The notes: generated by a model not told the origin, from the sequence alone. DNA of 64,000 nt from Colocasia esculenta (GCA_014218235.1 CM024756.1:72662152-72726151); one strand, 5' to 3'. Numbered from the stretch's first letter, positions 34,289 to 45,503 are shown. Numbers and translations are program-made.

Positions 34289-34463
34289 CTGTCGACAGCC
34301 GAACCTTGCCCTGTCGACAGGGGCCTCTGTCCAGAGCCAGAAAATTGAGGACTGACAGGGGCTGTCGACAGCACCCCCTTGCTGTCGACAGCAAAAGACA
34401 GGCAGAGCACCAGTCTTCTGGAAAAAGTCTCCCTGTCGACAGGAAGACTTTGCCTGTCGACAG
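34289..34463. repeat. Three pairs of GTCGAC palindromes in Tekay-like 5' LTR
   Basis: GTCGAC starts at 34291 and 34313, 34364 and 34384, 34435 and 34456. In-pair spacing is 22, 20 and 21 bp, and pair-to-pair distance is 73 and 71 bp. Arms extend to 10-12 bases: CTGTCGACAG in pair 1, GCTGTCGACAGC in both members of pair 2, CCTGTCGACAGG in both members of pair 3. The cluster lies about 880 bp after the TATA box, so it would be transcribed. Confidence 0.9.
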
Positions 34464-35442
34464 GCACCTTCAGTCCAGCAATTTTTGCACTTGTTTTGAC
34501 TTGTTTTGTGATTGGAATCACACCCAATTGATCCCATCAAATGTTCACTCAATTATAGATGTTTTTATCACTCAAAACACCTACTAAATCAGTCAAGCTT
34601 ATCCCTTTATACCTGAACTTTCACTCCAAAGTTCCGAGCATATTGACTTCGTGAAATTGGCGTTACTTGAACTCCATGAAGGGATTTAGTTCCCAAACTC
34701 TTGTGTATAAACTATAAATCTTGTATCCTTGATCTATTGCATGAATGAGTGTGTGAAGATGACCATATTTGAGTCTCGGACTCGTTTGATAATTATGCCA
34801 GGCAAATAAGGGCTGGTTCAGTCCTGGGGAGAGCGCCCGAATTCGTCACTGGCCGCGCGGGGACGTTGAGAATTTCTGGATGTTGGCATGCATCAATTAT
34901 GTTTGATTAGTCATCATATCATGCTTGTGTGTATGAGAATATCTATTTCTGAATTTAAGTATCCTCTTGAGAGAATACTCTTGTTTCTGAAAGCACTCAT
35001 GAGAATTTGTGTATCTTGATTATGTCATACTTGTTCGTTATCTTGAACTTCATGTCAGTGATCCACATTTGTTTCTATCCTTGATTATAATCATCTAAAT
35101 CCTCTTGATTTAAAAGAATGAGTTTTCTACTGGCTAGTTAGCTCATTAAATTTAACATTTTCAGGTGATCAAGATGGAGTTGATGCTTAAGGGAAATTTG
35201 TGTGCTGAGCGGATAATCCGATGCTGAGCAAAGCTATTAGTTTTTGCTTTCTTTGTAGATAAAAGGAGAATGTAATAAAGATACAATCTACTTTTTTTTA
35301 ATCCTCATTTAGACTGTAATGAGGAGTATCGTGTAATAAGTTCCGCGAACCGAGTTGGTTATAAAATACCTTTCGTTATCTACATGTTTATAATCTGTCA
35401 TTTCCGATAAATGCAATTTTATTAGGACGTGACAGATTAAAT

Positions 35443-35454
35443 TGGTATCAGAGC
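35443..35454 (+). other. Primer-binding site, initiator-Met tRNA
   Basis: TGGTATCAGAGC, the canonical 12-base plant site, lies eight bases after the LTR end. Confidence 0.92.
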
Positions 35455-35561
35455 ATTAGTACGATAAACCTAGGGATAATCAGTGAGATGGGGTAGAAAT
35501 TTGGGATTAGTTAGTATGCTTTCATAATTCTATACATGTTAAACCTCATATTTGTTTCAGT

Positions 35562-35909
35562 ATGGACTTGAATGCCCAAGAGAGGCTGGTGACAGCCATG
35601 GAAATGCTTCGTCAGGATATTGAGTTGTATGCTCAAGCACAAAAGGAAGCCCATGTATTACTTAAGGAAGAAATCCTTAATCTGACTGCGGGTGCTTTCT
35701 TTGCCGGAAATCCTAGTGCTGCACTGGATGTAATGACTCAAGCCATGTGTAGGCTTGACAATCTCAAACTGGGGCAGGATATGCTGCAGCACTAGTTTGA
35801 GGAATATTGGGAAGCCATTACGGATGCGGCAAGGGAGCTATACCACGGAACCGATGAAGTACAGCAGCCTCAACCTGCTGAAGTTGTCATAGATCTGACC
35901 CAAAATTAG
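35562..35909 (+). CDS. Small open frame upstream of gag with an in-frame amber codon
   Basis: ATG at 35562 opens a frame of 77 codons to TAG at 35793-35795. The same frame continues for 37 more codons to TAG at 35907 (ELYHGTDEVQQPQPAEVVID). The first part is acidic and helical (AMEMLRQDIELYAQAQKEAH), suggesting a coiled coil. It lies between the primer site and gag, where chromoviruses usually have only a short leader. It is not a known domain that I recognise. It may be an extra upstream protein, an N-terminal gag piece cut off by mutation, or chance. Confidence 0.45.
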
Positions 35910-36171
35910 AGAGGACTTAGGCAATATATCCCTCCTTTTGTAAAACCTCTCCTTTTGTGTAAGTGTTAGTTGTATTTATGTAATCTCCCATGTGTGGGAA
36001 ATGAGAGGGTAGTGAAGGATGTTTTTGTAAAATGGAATAGCTGGAAGTAGTAGATGGCGGCAAGTTAGTTGTTATCTATGGATGTAACTTTTGATGTAAA
36101 TATCTGACTGATAAATGAAATGACGTGTTATATGGATTTGAAATGTGTATATGTGTGATGAATGCTAGTGG

Positions 36172-37824
36172 GTGGACTGTGAAATTAATGTATGCCCTAT
36201 TGATGTTTCAGATCATTACCTAATTATTGTTATGGACGGAGGTGATGCTAATTGGAGGAAAATGGAGAGTTCAATGCATGACTTGACCCGTGTAATGAGG
36301 ACGGTAGCGAAGAGTAATAGCCATAATGGAACAAGTTTATTCAGGGATTTCCGAAGCTTAGATCCTCCGAGATTTGCGGGAAGTACAGACCCGGATGAAG
36401 CTGAAAACTGGTTAAGGGATATTGAAAGGATATTTGGAGTAATTAAATGTACTGAAGAGGAAAAGATCCGGTTGGTGGTTTTTCAGTTAGAACGGGATGC
36501 TAGAGCGTGGTGGGATACTATAACATCCACATTAGAAGAGCCAACTCAAATCACTTGGGATGAATTTGTGGAGTTGTTTAATGATCAATATTTTTCTGAA
36601 GTTGTACAGGAGAAGAAAGCAAATGAATTTGCTAATCTGAAACAACTTAGGATGTCAGTATCCGAATATGAGGCTCAATTTGCTCGATTATCCAAGTATG
36701 CACCACATCTTATAGCCACGGATAAGCTAAAAGCTAAGAGGTTCATGAATGGACTACGTCCTATCTATATTGTACAGTTAACTTCACATTTGATTACTAC
36801 ATATTCAGAGATGGTCAAAAGAGCTTTGGCTTTGGAAGCTGCCAATGAAATGGTGGATAAAATTAAAGGAAGGTTAGGAGAAGGATCTTCGAATCGGAAG
36901 AGAAAGTTTGAACCAGGAAATACTCCGAAAGTTCAACAATCTGGAAACAAGACAGGAAAAGCTCAGAATGGAAATAAAGAGGTGTGTAAACACTGTCATG
37001 TTAAAGGACACAAGATGGAAAATTGTTGGCGTAGGCTGGGAGCATGCCTCAGATGTGGGAATACTCAGCATCGAATTTCAGAATGTCCAATGGTTAAGAA
37101 GGTATCAACCAACCCAAATTCTCAAGGAAGGCAGCCAAGACAAGGGAGAATTCAAGATGTACATGAAATAGAGTCTGAAACTCCTCAGGAAGGCAAACTG
37201 ATTGAAGGTACACTCACCATAAACTCAAAGCTTGCTCACGTGTTATTTGATTCAGGAGCTACACACTCCTTTATTAGCTATAATTTTGCTAAGACTTTGG
37301 AAATACAACCAGTACTATTGTCTACACAATTGGAAGTAGCAACTCCATTAAGTGAAGGTAAGAAACTTAGAGAGTATTACCCTGATAGTCAGATTTTGTG
37401 TGATGGACACAACTTATGTGGTGATTTAATATGCTTGGAAATGTGGGATTATGATGTGATCCTTGGGATGGACTGGTTATCTAAATACCATGTTAATTTA
37501 GATTGCCAATTAAGGCGAGTCTCATTTCCAGGAAAAGAAAATTGTTCTATGACTTTTGACAAACCTCATGTTAGAAGAATGCCGATAATCTCAGCAGTCA
37601 AGGCCTGTAAGCTAGTACAAAAAGGTTGTCAAGGGTACTTGGCTTCTGTAACAATACTAAATCAAGATATCACGGGATTGGATAATATTCCGGTGGTAAG
37701 GGAATTTCTTGATGTTTTTCCTGAAGAATTGCCTGGTATACCACCTAATAGAGAGGTGAATTTCTCGATTGAATTGGTACCGGAGCTACACCAGTATCAA
37801 GAACACCATATAGAATGTCGGTAG
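36172..37824 (+). CDS. Tekay-like gag-protease polyprotein
   Basis: A 550-codon frame. The ATG at 36232 (MDGGDANWRKME) is a more likely gag start than 36172, because the first 20 residues look like leader sequence. The gag core has PPRFAGSTDPDEAENWLRDI near residues 65-85 and WWDTITSTLEEP, WDEFVELFNDQYF after it. Two zinc knuckles follow: CKHCHVKGHKMENC (residue 271 on) and CLRCGNTQHRISEC. The protease has the active-site DSGATHSFI at about residue 360 and ILGMDWL at about 428. Gag packages the RNA, and the protease matures the polyprotein. The frame ends at 37824 because of a shift just before RT; the normal element reads on into RT. Confidence 0.88.
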   Translation: MDCEINVCPIDVSDHYLIIVMDGGDANWRKMESSMHDLTRVMRTVAKSNSHNGTSLFRDFRSLDPPRFAGSTDPDEAENWLRDIERIFGVIKCTEEEKIRLVVFQLERDARAWWDTITSTLEEPTQITWDEFVELFNDQYFSEVVQEKKANEFANLKQLRMSVSEYEAQFARLSKYAPHLIATDKLKAKRFMNGLRPIYIVQLTSHLITTYSEMVKRALALEAANEMVDKIKGRLGEGSSNRKRKFEPGNTPKVQQSGNKTGKAQNGNKEVCKHCHVKGHKMENCWRRLGACLRCGNTQHRISECPMVKKVSTNPNSQGRQPRQGRIQDVHEIESETPQEGKLIEGTLTINSKLAHVLFDSGATHSFISYNFAKTLEIQPVLLSTQLEVATPLSEGKKLREYYPDSQILCDGHNLCGDLICLEMWDYDVILGMDWLSKYHVNLDCQLRRVSFPGKENCSMTFDKPHVRRMPIISAVKACKLVQKGCQGYLASVTILNQDITGLDNIPVVREFLDVFPEELPGIPPNREVNFSIELVPELHQYQEHHIECR

Positions 37825-39274
37825 AAGAATTAAAAGAATTGAAAAGGCAGTTGTAGAATTGTTAGAGAAAGGATTTATCAGACCTAGTACCTCGCCATGG
37901 GGTGCTCCAGTGTTATTCGTGAAGAAAAAGGATGGATCTATGCGGTTATGTATAGATTACCGACAGTTGAATCAATTGACCATAAAGAACAAATATCCAC
38001 TTCCAAGAATTGACGATCTATTTGATCAATTGTCTGGAGCCCAGTGTTTCTCCAAAATTGATTTAAGATCAGGATATCATCAACTCAAAATTCAAGAGCA
38101 GGATATTCACAAATCAGCTTTCCGAACAAGATATGGACACTATGAATTTGTAGTGATGCCGTTTGGATTAACTAATGCACCTGCTGCATTTATGCGTTTG
38201 ATGAATGACGTGTTCCGAACTTACTTGGATCAATTTGTGGTTGTGTTTATTGATGACATATTGATTTACTCCAAGAGTATAGAAGATCATGAGGTACATT
38301 TACGAATTACTTTGCAATTATTGCGAGATCACAAACTATATGCAAAGTTTAGTAAATGTGAATTTTGGATGAAGCAAGTTATATTCATGGGTCATATCAT
38401 CTCAAAAGAAGGGTTGTCTGTGGATTCTTCCAAGATTGAGACCATACAAAGATGGGAACAACCAAAGAACCTCACTGAGGTTAGAAGTTTCTTGGGTATG
38501 GCTAGTTATTACCGGCGGTTTGTTCAGAATTTCTCTAGAATTGCCTCGCCTCTTACACAATTGACCAGAAAAGGAACTGCATTTATATGGAATGAGAATT
38601 GTAAACAAGCATTTCAGTCGTTAAAGAAATATTTATCATCAGCACCAATTCTAGCTTTGCCAGTTGAGGGAAAGTTATTTGAAGTCTATACTGATGCTTC
38701 AAGTATAGGACTAGGATGTGTATTGATGCAAGATAGAAGAGTTATTGCTTATGCATCAAGACAATTGAAAACTCATGAGAAGAATTATCCAGTACATGAC
38801 TTGGAATTAGCTGCAGTCATTTTTGCTCTTAAACTTTGGAGACACTACCTATACGACAATCAATTTATAGTGTACTCTGATCATAAGAGTCTCAAATATT
38901 TGTTTTCACAAAAAGAGCTGAACATGAGACAAAGAAGGTGGATGGAGTATATCAAAGATTATGATTTCAAAATTGAATACCATCCAGGGAAAGGCAATAC
39001 GGTGGCTGATGCACTCAGTAGAAATCCTATAGCTAAAGTATGCCACTTACAAGGAAGGGAGTGGAAATTGTTAGAGGAATTTTCTACATTGAGCTTAAGG
39101 GTGGAAACACAAGAAGGAAAGATTGTTATTAATAACTTAACAGTTCAATCAGATTTGATAAAACAAATTGGTGAGCGGCAGCATCATGATCCTATACTAG
39201 AAGAGATCCGAGAAAACTTAATTTCTAGACCTGATTTTATTAAATTCTCAAGGAAATCTACGATTCCGAAATAG
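37790..39274 (+). CDS. Tekay-like reverse transcriptase and RNase H (frameshifted from PR)
   Basis: The RT start can be read in a different frame from 37790 (ATPVSRTPYRMSVEELKELK), then shifts again to the long frame with GFIRPSTSPWGAPVLFVKKK. The fingers and palm follow with LCIDYRQLN, FSKIDLRSGYHQL and FGLTNAPAAFMRLMN. The catalytic aspartates are in VVFIDDILIYS (near 38251). RNase H begins near 38690 (VYTDASSIGLGCVL), with YSDHKSLKYLF and ADALSRNP. These copy the RNA into DNA. The frame closes at 39274 where one base shift separates it from integrase. All catalytic residues that I can check are present. Confidence 0.9.
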
Positions 39275-40277
39275 GTTGTGTGTGCCGGATGATTGTGAGA
39301 TCAAAAAGCAAATTCTTGAAGAAGCTCATCGGTCACATTATACCATTCATCCTGGAGCTGTTAAGATGTACCAAGATTTAAAGAGACATTTCTGGTGGTG
39401 CAATATGAAAAAGGATATCGTAAATTTTATTGCAAGGTGTTTGATATGTCAGAAAATCAAAGCCGAACATCAGAAACCGGCTGGGAAGTTAAAACCACTC
39501 GAAATACCTGAATGGAAATGGGACAGTATTGGAATGGATTTTATTGTGGGATTACCTAGAACTCGAAGTGGATTTGATGCTATATGGGTAATCGTTGATC
39601 GATTTACAAAATCAGCTCATTTTCTAGCAATTAAAATAAGATGGTCTGTTAGTATCTTGGCAGCCCTGTATATGAAAGAAATTGTCCGATTGCATGGGAT
39701 TCCAAGAAATATAATTTCAGATAGAGATGCAAGATTTACTTCACATTTCTGGAAAGAATTACAGGATGCATTAGGAACTAAACTGAAGTTTAGTACAGCA
39801 TTTCATCCTCAAACTGATGGACAAACAGAACGGGTGAATCAGATTATCGAAGATATGTGCCGAGCTTGTATATTAGAATTTGGAAGTGACTGGAATACTC
39901 ATTTAGCGATCATGGAATTTGCATATAATAATAGTTATCAGTCTACAATACAAATGGCACCTTTTGAAGCTTTGTATGGCCGTCAATGTAGATCACCGTT
40001 ATGTTGGGTGGAATTAAAAGAAACCCATATTCTTGGACCTGAAATGATTCAAGAAACCACGGAAATTATCAAGTTGGTGCAAGATAGAATGAAAGCTGCT
40101 CAAGACCGGCAGAAAAGCTATGCTGATCGTCGAAGAAGAGAATTGGAATTTCAAGAAGGCGAACATGTATTCCTTAAAGTATCTCCTAGACATGGAATAA
40201 GAAGATTTGGGATCAAAGGAAAATTGAGTCCAAGGTACATTGGACCATTTGAGATTTTGAAAAGGATTGGAGAGTAA
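39246..40277 (+). CDS. Tekay-like integrase
   Basis: The open frame with an ATG at 39276 follows a one-base shift from RNase H. The zinc-binding HHCC region has HRSHYTIHPGAVKMY and RCLICQ. The catalytic D,D-35-E triad is visible in MDFIVGLP, ISDRDARFTSHFW and TDGQTERVNQIIED. The GPY/F-like motif SPRYIGPFEILKRIGE stands just before a stop at 40275-40277. Integrase inserts the DNA copy into the chromosome. A frameshift removes the last part, which continues at 40263-40578. Confidence 0.9.
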   Translation, partial: SQGNLRFRNRLCVPDDCEIKKQILEEAHRSHYTIHPGAVKMYQDLKRHFWWCNMKKDIVNFIARCLICQKIKAEHQKPAGKLKPLEIPEWKWDSIGMDFIVGLPRTRSGFDAIWVIVDRFTKSAHFLAIKIRWSVSILAALYMKEIVRLHGIPRNIISDRDARFTSHFWKELQDALGTKLKFSTAFHPQTDGQTERVNQIIEDMCRACILEFGSDWNTHLAIMEFAYNNSYQSTIQMAPFEALYGRQCRSPLCWVELKETHILGPEMIQETTEIIKLVQDRMKAAQDRQKSYADRRRRELEFQEGEHVFLKVSPRHGIRRFGIKGKLSPRYIGPFEILKRIGE

Positions 40278-40578
40278 CCTATCAATTGGCACTTCCGCCA
40301 CAATTGTCCAATGTACATGATATTTTCCACGTATCGATGCTAAGAAAATATGTTTATGATCCGGAGCACATCATTGGATATCAAGATCTGGAAATACAAG
40401 AAAACTTAGCATATGAAGAAAGACCTGTACAAGTTCTTGATCGAAAAATCAAGCAACTTCGGAACAAGGAAGTTTCCTTTTAAAGATTCAATGGAATAAA
40501 CGCGGACAAGAAGAGGCAACATGGGATCTTGAAGACGCCATCAGAACCAAATATCCAGAATTGTTTACAGGTCAGTAA
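40263..40578 (+). pseudogene. Integrase C-terminus with chromodomain-like tail, frameshifted
   Basis: After the stop at 40277, another frame reads TYQLALPPQLSNVHDIFHVS and LRKYVYDPEHII up to 40483. After one more shift it reads KIQWNKRGQEEATWDLEDA and IRTKYPELF, ending at TAA 40576. The WN/ATW/YPELF pattern is the chromodomain-like tail of chromoviruses, thought to guide insertion to heterochromatin. Confidence 0.8.
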
Positions 40579-41300
40579 CCACACTCTTAAGTAATTAAAT
40601 TGGAGGACCAAATTTCTTTTAGTGGGGGAGAGTTGTAATACCCCAAATTTATATTACTATTTATTTATTCCAAAACAAGGATAATCCGCTATATACCTTA
40701 ACGATGTCAATAAATTGAAATAATGGACATGTAAGTACGGCTGGTGGTAACGAACATTACCCCAGTGACGCACATCGAAATGCGTGCCTCCACAGGGCGA
40801 TTCTGGAAACGACGTCAAAATAAAAATCCAAGAACATCATAATTTCCAGAAAAATGTGGAGAATTTATTATGTAATTACATTTTTTCGACGTACGGATTT
40901 CAACGTACAATCGACGCGACCAATTCTCGGGTGATTTTTCACCTACTGCAAAATAAAATCTAAAAATTAAACTAAAATTACTACAATTTGTAAAACCATT
41001 CTATTAGCCTATGATTAAAATTTCATAACAAAAGGACACCATTTAAATGTGTTTGCCTAGCAAACTTTGGACCAGTTGATTTATTGAGTATTTACGGTTT
41101 GTATTTTCTTTGGATCTTCTGGAAGCTTACGTGTAAGCTTGTAGGAAAGCCAGCACTTGGGGTAAAACCTCATAATAACTTACCTGAGGTGTCCTACCCA
41201 GGAAACTTGCATGCTACCCGTGTCCCATGGTAAAAGCTTTTCACTTTTACAGTGACACATGGGTGAGCTTCGTGTCACCATGCATGGGAAGGCTCCTTGC
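40302..41300 (+). other. Pol end, polypurine tract and U3 of Tekay-like 3' LTR
   Basis: The polypurine tract AGTGGGGGAGAGT occupies 40621-40633, directly before the LTR start TGTAATACCCC at 40634. The sequence beyond it repeats the 5' LTR. Confidence 0.8.
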
Positions 41301-43329
41301 TTATAAAAGGACCCCAAGGGCCATCGTAGATAGGTTCCACTTCTTGCATTCCTTGTTCTTCTTCTACCATAGCTTGAAGCAACTTCAGGAGTGAGAGTTT
41401 TTCTGAGTAAGAATCTGGGTGGAGAGGCCATTTCGAGGGAGACATTGTTCTTTCTCTCTCTTTCTGTTCATGCATCTTACCTCTGCTCAAAGTTCTGATT
41501 GAAGCTGTTGCTAAGGAGCAACTGGAGGGTTATCGTGAAGACTAAAGCTTTTATTATACCAAGCTACACTTTCCTATACCTCTAATTGTGGTTATCATCT
41601 TCGTATCTCTCAAACCAAGGTAGAATTCTATTCTTGTAACCTTCTTCCACACACTCTTGACATCCTCTTTAGTTGAAGTTTGATCACTTGTTAATTGCCT
41701 TAAGTGTGTGAGGTATCTTGTGAGAATCATGTATCTACTCTTTATAAGTTTATCTTAGTACAAGGTCTTAGAGATCCATTCTTATTCATGTTCTTTTCCT
41801 TCCACAATTCAGTAATCTAAGTAGATAAGTAATCATTTCTCTTAAGTTTGTTAACCTTCAAATTTGGGGATTCATTCCATGATAAGGTTCAAGCCTTCAT
41901 CACATAAAGTTTTATGTTTTCCATGAAAGACAATGTCATCCTTTTCTTCCATAAACCTTTGTGCCATTTTGAGATCATGTTGACTACAATTCTTGGATCT
42001 TATCGATCATTTATGTAAACTACATTCCATATCTTTTCCTTGACTTTCTTGTCATGTTTAGCTTCATGTTTGAGGCTAAAACCATACCTTATAAGGTCCC
42101 AATCATGTTAGGTATGATAGGTGGGTATATTAGTATCATTTCTGGGTGATCTTAGCCCATTTCTGCAAGTTTACACTGCACCTGTCGACAGCCGAACCTT
42201 GCCCTGTCGACAGGGGCCTCTGTCCAGAGCCAGAAAATTGAGGACTGACAGGGGCTGTCGACAGCAGCCCCCTTGCTGTCGACAGCAAAAGACAGGCAGA
42301 GCACCAGTCTTCTGGAAAAAGTCTCCCTGTCGACAGGAAGACTTTGCCTGTCGACAGGCACCTTCAGTCCAGCAATTTTTGCACTTGTTTTGACTTGTTT
42401 TGTGATTGGAATCACACCCAATTGATCCCATCAAATGTTCACTCAATTATAGATGTTTTTATCACTCAAAACACCTACTAAATCAGTCAAGCTTATCCCT
42501 TTATACCTGAACTTTCACTCCAAAGTTCCGAGCATATTGACTTCGTGAAATTGGCGTTACTTGAACTCCATGAAGGGATTTAGTTCCCAAACTCTTGTGT
42601 ATAAACTATAAATCTTGTATCCTTGATCTATTGCATGAATGAGTGTGTGAAGATGACCATATTTGAGTCTCGGACTCGTTTGATAATTATGCCAGGCAAA
42701 TAAGGGCTGGTTCAGTCCTGGGGAGAGCGCCCGAATTCGTCACTGGCCGCGCGGGGACGTTGAGAATTTCTGGATGTTGGCATGCATCAATTATGTTTGA
42801 TTAGTCATCATATCATGCTTGTGTGTATGAGAATATCTATTTCTGAATTTAAGTATCCTCTTGAGAGAATACTCTTGTTTCTGAAAGCACTCATGAGAAT
42901 TTGTGTATCTTGATTATGTCATACTTGTTCGTTATCTTGAACTTCATGTCAGTGATCCACATTTGTTTCTATCCTTGATTATAATCATCTAAATCCTCTT
43001 GATTTAAAATAATTGAGTTCTACTGGGCTAGTTAGCTCATTAAATTTAACATTTTCAGGTGATCAAGATGGAGTTGATGCTTAAGGGAAATTTGTGTGCT
43101 GAGTGGATAATCCGATGCTGAGCAAAGCTATTAGTTTTTGCTTTCTTTGTAGATAAAAGGAGAATGTAATAAAGATACAATCTACTTTTGTTTAATCCTC
43201 ATTTAGACTGTAATGAGGAGTATCGTGTAATAAGTTCCGCGAACCGAGTTGGTTATAAAAATACCTTTCGTTATCTACATGTTTATAATCTGTCATTTCC
43301 GATAAATGCAATTTTATTAGGACGTGACA
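40634..43329 (+). repeat. 3' LTR of Tekay-like element (2696 bp)
   Basis: It matches 32737-35434. The TATAAAAG box at 41302 and the six GTCGAC palindromes (42182-42358) are conserved. In the second pair the loop is one base longer than in the 5' LTR, but the arms are unchanged. It ends ACGTGACA, followed by the duplication AAAAT (43330-43334). Confidence 0.95.
42180..42362. repeat. Three pairs of GTCGAC palindromes in Tekay-like 3' LTR
   Basis: Same layout as at 34289-34463. All six palindromic cores are intact, while other parts of the two LTRs have picked up indels. Confidence 0.9.
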
Positions 43330-43334
43330 AAAAT

Positions 43335-45489
43335 AGAGCAATGTAATATACATTATTGAAGTAAATTACCAAATATATTATAAGATTTTTTCAAGTCAAG
43401 TCAAGTCATAATGGATGGTTACAAGTATGTGCATGTGATAAAGGAAAATCATAGATATGAAGAGATCATGTATGTCTTTTAATTAATCAACACATATTCA
43501 TATTATTGTCTCATCTTTTTCTGCGTTTAAGACTATTAACATTAACTATGATCACTGTGGAAAGTCAAGAAATACCAAATTTTAGGGTTTATGTACAAAA
43601 GTCCAGAAGGTGACGTACCCCTGTAAGGAACGCGACAAGGTACATCCAAAACGCGATGGGGCCTGTCAAAGATCGCAACAGGACCGTCTGGAACAGGCAG
43701 ATAGAACGCGACAGTGTATGCTAAGGAATGCTACAGGTCGGTCAGGCAGACAGCCAGAACGTGACGCCAGAGCCTGTTGCGTTCAGAACGTGACAGGTTA
43801 CTGGTCGCGATCAGCCCCTGAGAATGCGGACTATCGGACCGTCACGTTCTCAGGTCCTGCGCCTGAGCCAGATCAGAAAAAAGGTTTGCCTTGGATTGCG
43901 ATCCAGGTTTTCCATGATTTGATACAGGGTCATTCAAAAGTAAAAATTTCGGTGTATAGATAATGAAAAATCATGAAACCAGTTTTAAATGAAAGTAGAC
44001 TTGCGAGGGTATGACCAGTAAGGATGAATTAGAAACATATCATGATCTGGATAGGGTTTTATTCAGGTTCTTTCACGAAGAACATAGAACATGATGCAGT
44101 GATGGAAAAAGAATTAATTTGAGCAAGATACTGAATAGAAATTGGGGGAAAAGATGGCAAACAATTCTTGATATCATGTAGAATCTACAGTAAAAATTGC
44201 ATAGCATGAGATCAAGTGTGGAGAAAGATCTAAGGGGATTATAAGGGTTCGGGAGCATGATGATTACAAAACTTCCAACATGAAAATCTCAAGATAGGGT
44301 CGATGAAAATTAGGGCAAATAGAGGGCTTTTGTTCCTGATGTCAAGAACATCCTACAGACAAGACTAATTTAGTTTTGCTTGTGAGAATGCCTACCTTTG
44401 GGTCGATTTGGCTTCTAGGGCTTAGAACTCGAAGAAGAACTTGTAGATCTTCAAGCAATCCTTCCCAATGATTCCCTTCTCCTTTGGCCTCTCCTCCACG
44501 TCTAGGAAGTCTCAGCAACACATTAGGGTCGGCCATGAAGAGGTTGGGGTGTATTTAAGCATCTAATAAGTTCAATTACCATTACAACTCTAACTCCTAT
44601 TAAAACTCCAAATTTCCTTGTTTCCGCCAACCTTCCTAGCTTTCCTTCTCCTAATTGTGTTAGGTTGGGTTCCAATTTCGTGGCTAGCTAATTAGGGTAG
44701 GGTTAGGAGTCCAATTACACCATATTTTTGCTATATTAATGATTTACTTGCTCTTTTCAAGTTAGGAAACATTAAGATTACGAATTTAGGGTATTTTTCT
44801 CTTATTCCAAATTTCATAACTCCTATTTTCTCCCAATAACTATCTCACGGTACATAAGTAGAACCCATAACTTATTATTATCATTTTTGGCTTATTGGTT
44901 TTAATTTATGGATATTGCGTCGATTTTAATTTGGGAATTAATGAAATTACAATTTGAAATATTTCTTTTATTATACGGCCCAATGACTCTTTTATGAGCC
45001 ATCCATTAAAGCCCATCACTTAATGCATTTAAACTTATGAGATTTCCCCTTTTAATTAGTGAATAATAGAGTTACAGATTTTAATGTATTTTTCTTTCTT
45101 GAATTTATTCATGGGCTATGAAGGGTCCATTGGTCCAAATTCTTATGATGGACTATCAATACATATCGTTTAGAGTGTACCAATAATTTTATTTAAATAT
45201 TAGAATCAGTTATGTGTATGTGTTAATGGGTTTTGCAACTCATTCCTTAATAATGATAATAAGTCACAAAATGCCTTAATTTTGACCAATCGGATTTTCC
45301 TTTCCACACATTTCTTCGTGGGCCAATAGGGAATATTATTTAGAGTTGGGCCATGATTTTATAAAATTTTCCGATTTGTTTTTGAACATACGATAATGGC
45401 ACGTACGTTTTACTATTTCAAAAATAGTGAATTTATCATTTCCATTTTATTTCGGAATTTCAATTTACTGATTTTTCCGACGTGCTACA
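43335..45489 (-). repeat. LTR of gag-only element, left copy, second part
   Basis: It resumes after the Tekay-like insertion with TAGAGCAATGTAATATACATT, matching 48001 onwards, and ends GTGCTACA at 45489. It includes the inverted-repeat cluster 43608-43860. Confidence 0.88.
43608..43860. repeat. Cluster of GCGAC / GTCGC boxes, left LTR of gag-only element
   Basis: GAACGCGAC-type boxes and their complements recur with frequent 21-22-bp spacing. Several have changed from CG to CA or TG compared with the right LTR at 48290-48530. Confidence 0.75.
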
Positions 45490-45503
45490 TCCTCCCCCTC
45501 TTA
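45490..45503 (-). other. Polypurine tract of gag-only element
   Basis: TCCTCCCCCTCTTA on the plus strand is the complement of TAAGAGGGGGAGGA, next to the LTR end. Confidence 0.8.

Larger units (their letters stand above)
32737..35434 (+). repeat. 5' LTR of Tekay-like element (2698 bp)
   Basis: It is nearly identical to 40634-43329. By eye most differences are indels of one to four bases. It has a TATA box at 33409 and a cluster of GTCGAC palindromes at 34289-34463. Confidence 0.95.
32737..43329 (+). mobile_element. Chromovirus (Tekay-like Ty3/gypsy), nearly full length
   Basis: It has LTRs 32737-35434 and 40634-43329 (TGTAATACCCC...ACGTGACA), a primer site at 35443-35454 and a polypurine tract at 40621-40633. 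The coding order is gag, PR, RT, RNase H, IN, chromodomain-like tail. The flanks are AAAGT and AAAAT. The other LTR of the host element at 47997 reads AAAATAGGG without an insertion, so the duplication is AAAAT with one later change on the left. Frameshifts near 37790-37860, 39250, 40275 and 40480 break the polyprotein. Long LTRs, the initiator-Met primer and the C-terminal ATW...YPELF tail fit the Tekay (Del) lineage. Confidence 0.93.

Noticed and set aside
34289..34463. GTCGAC clusters as cloning (SalI) or vector artefacts
   Set aside because: They occur in both LTRs of one element with longer family-specific arms, and in several families with different cores. No vector sequence is present.
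34228..34587. 119-codon frame over the GTCGAC cluster as a protein
   Set aside because: The frame exists because the palindromes lack stops in that register. It lies in the LTR, and frames on the other strand are equally long.
32737..43329. Centromeric CRM-type chromovirus
   Set aside because: Long 2.7-kb LTRs and the separate C-terminal chromodomain-like tail after a GPY/F-type motif fit Tekay better. I see no CR motif and no satellite around it.
44342..44536. 64-codon minus-strand frame inside an LTR, starting shortly after a TATA-like TTAAATA
   Set aside because: It falls inside the LTR, the second LTR does not keep the frame cleanly, and there is no known motif.
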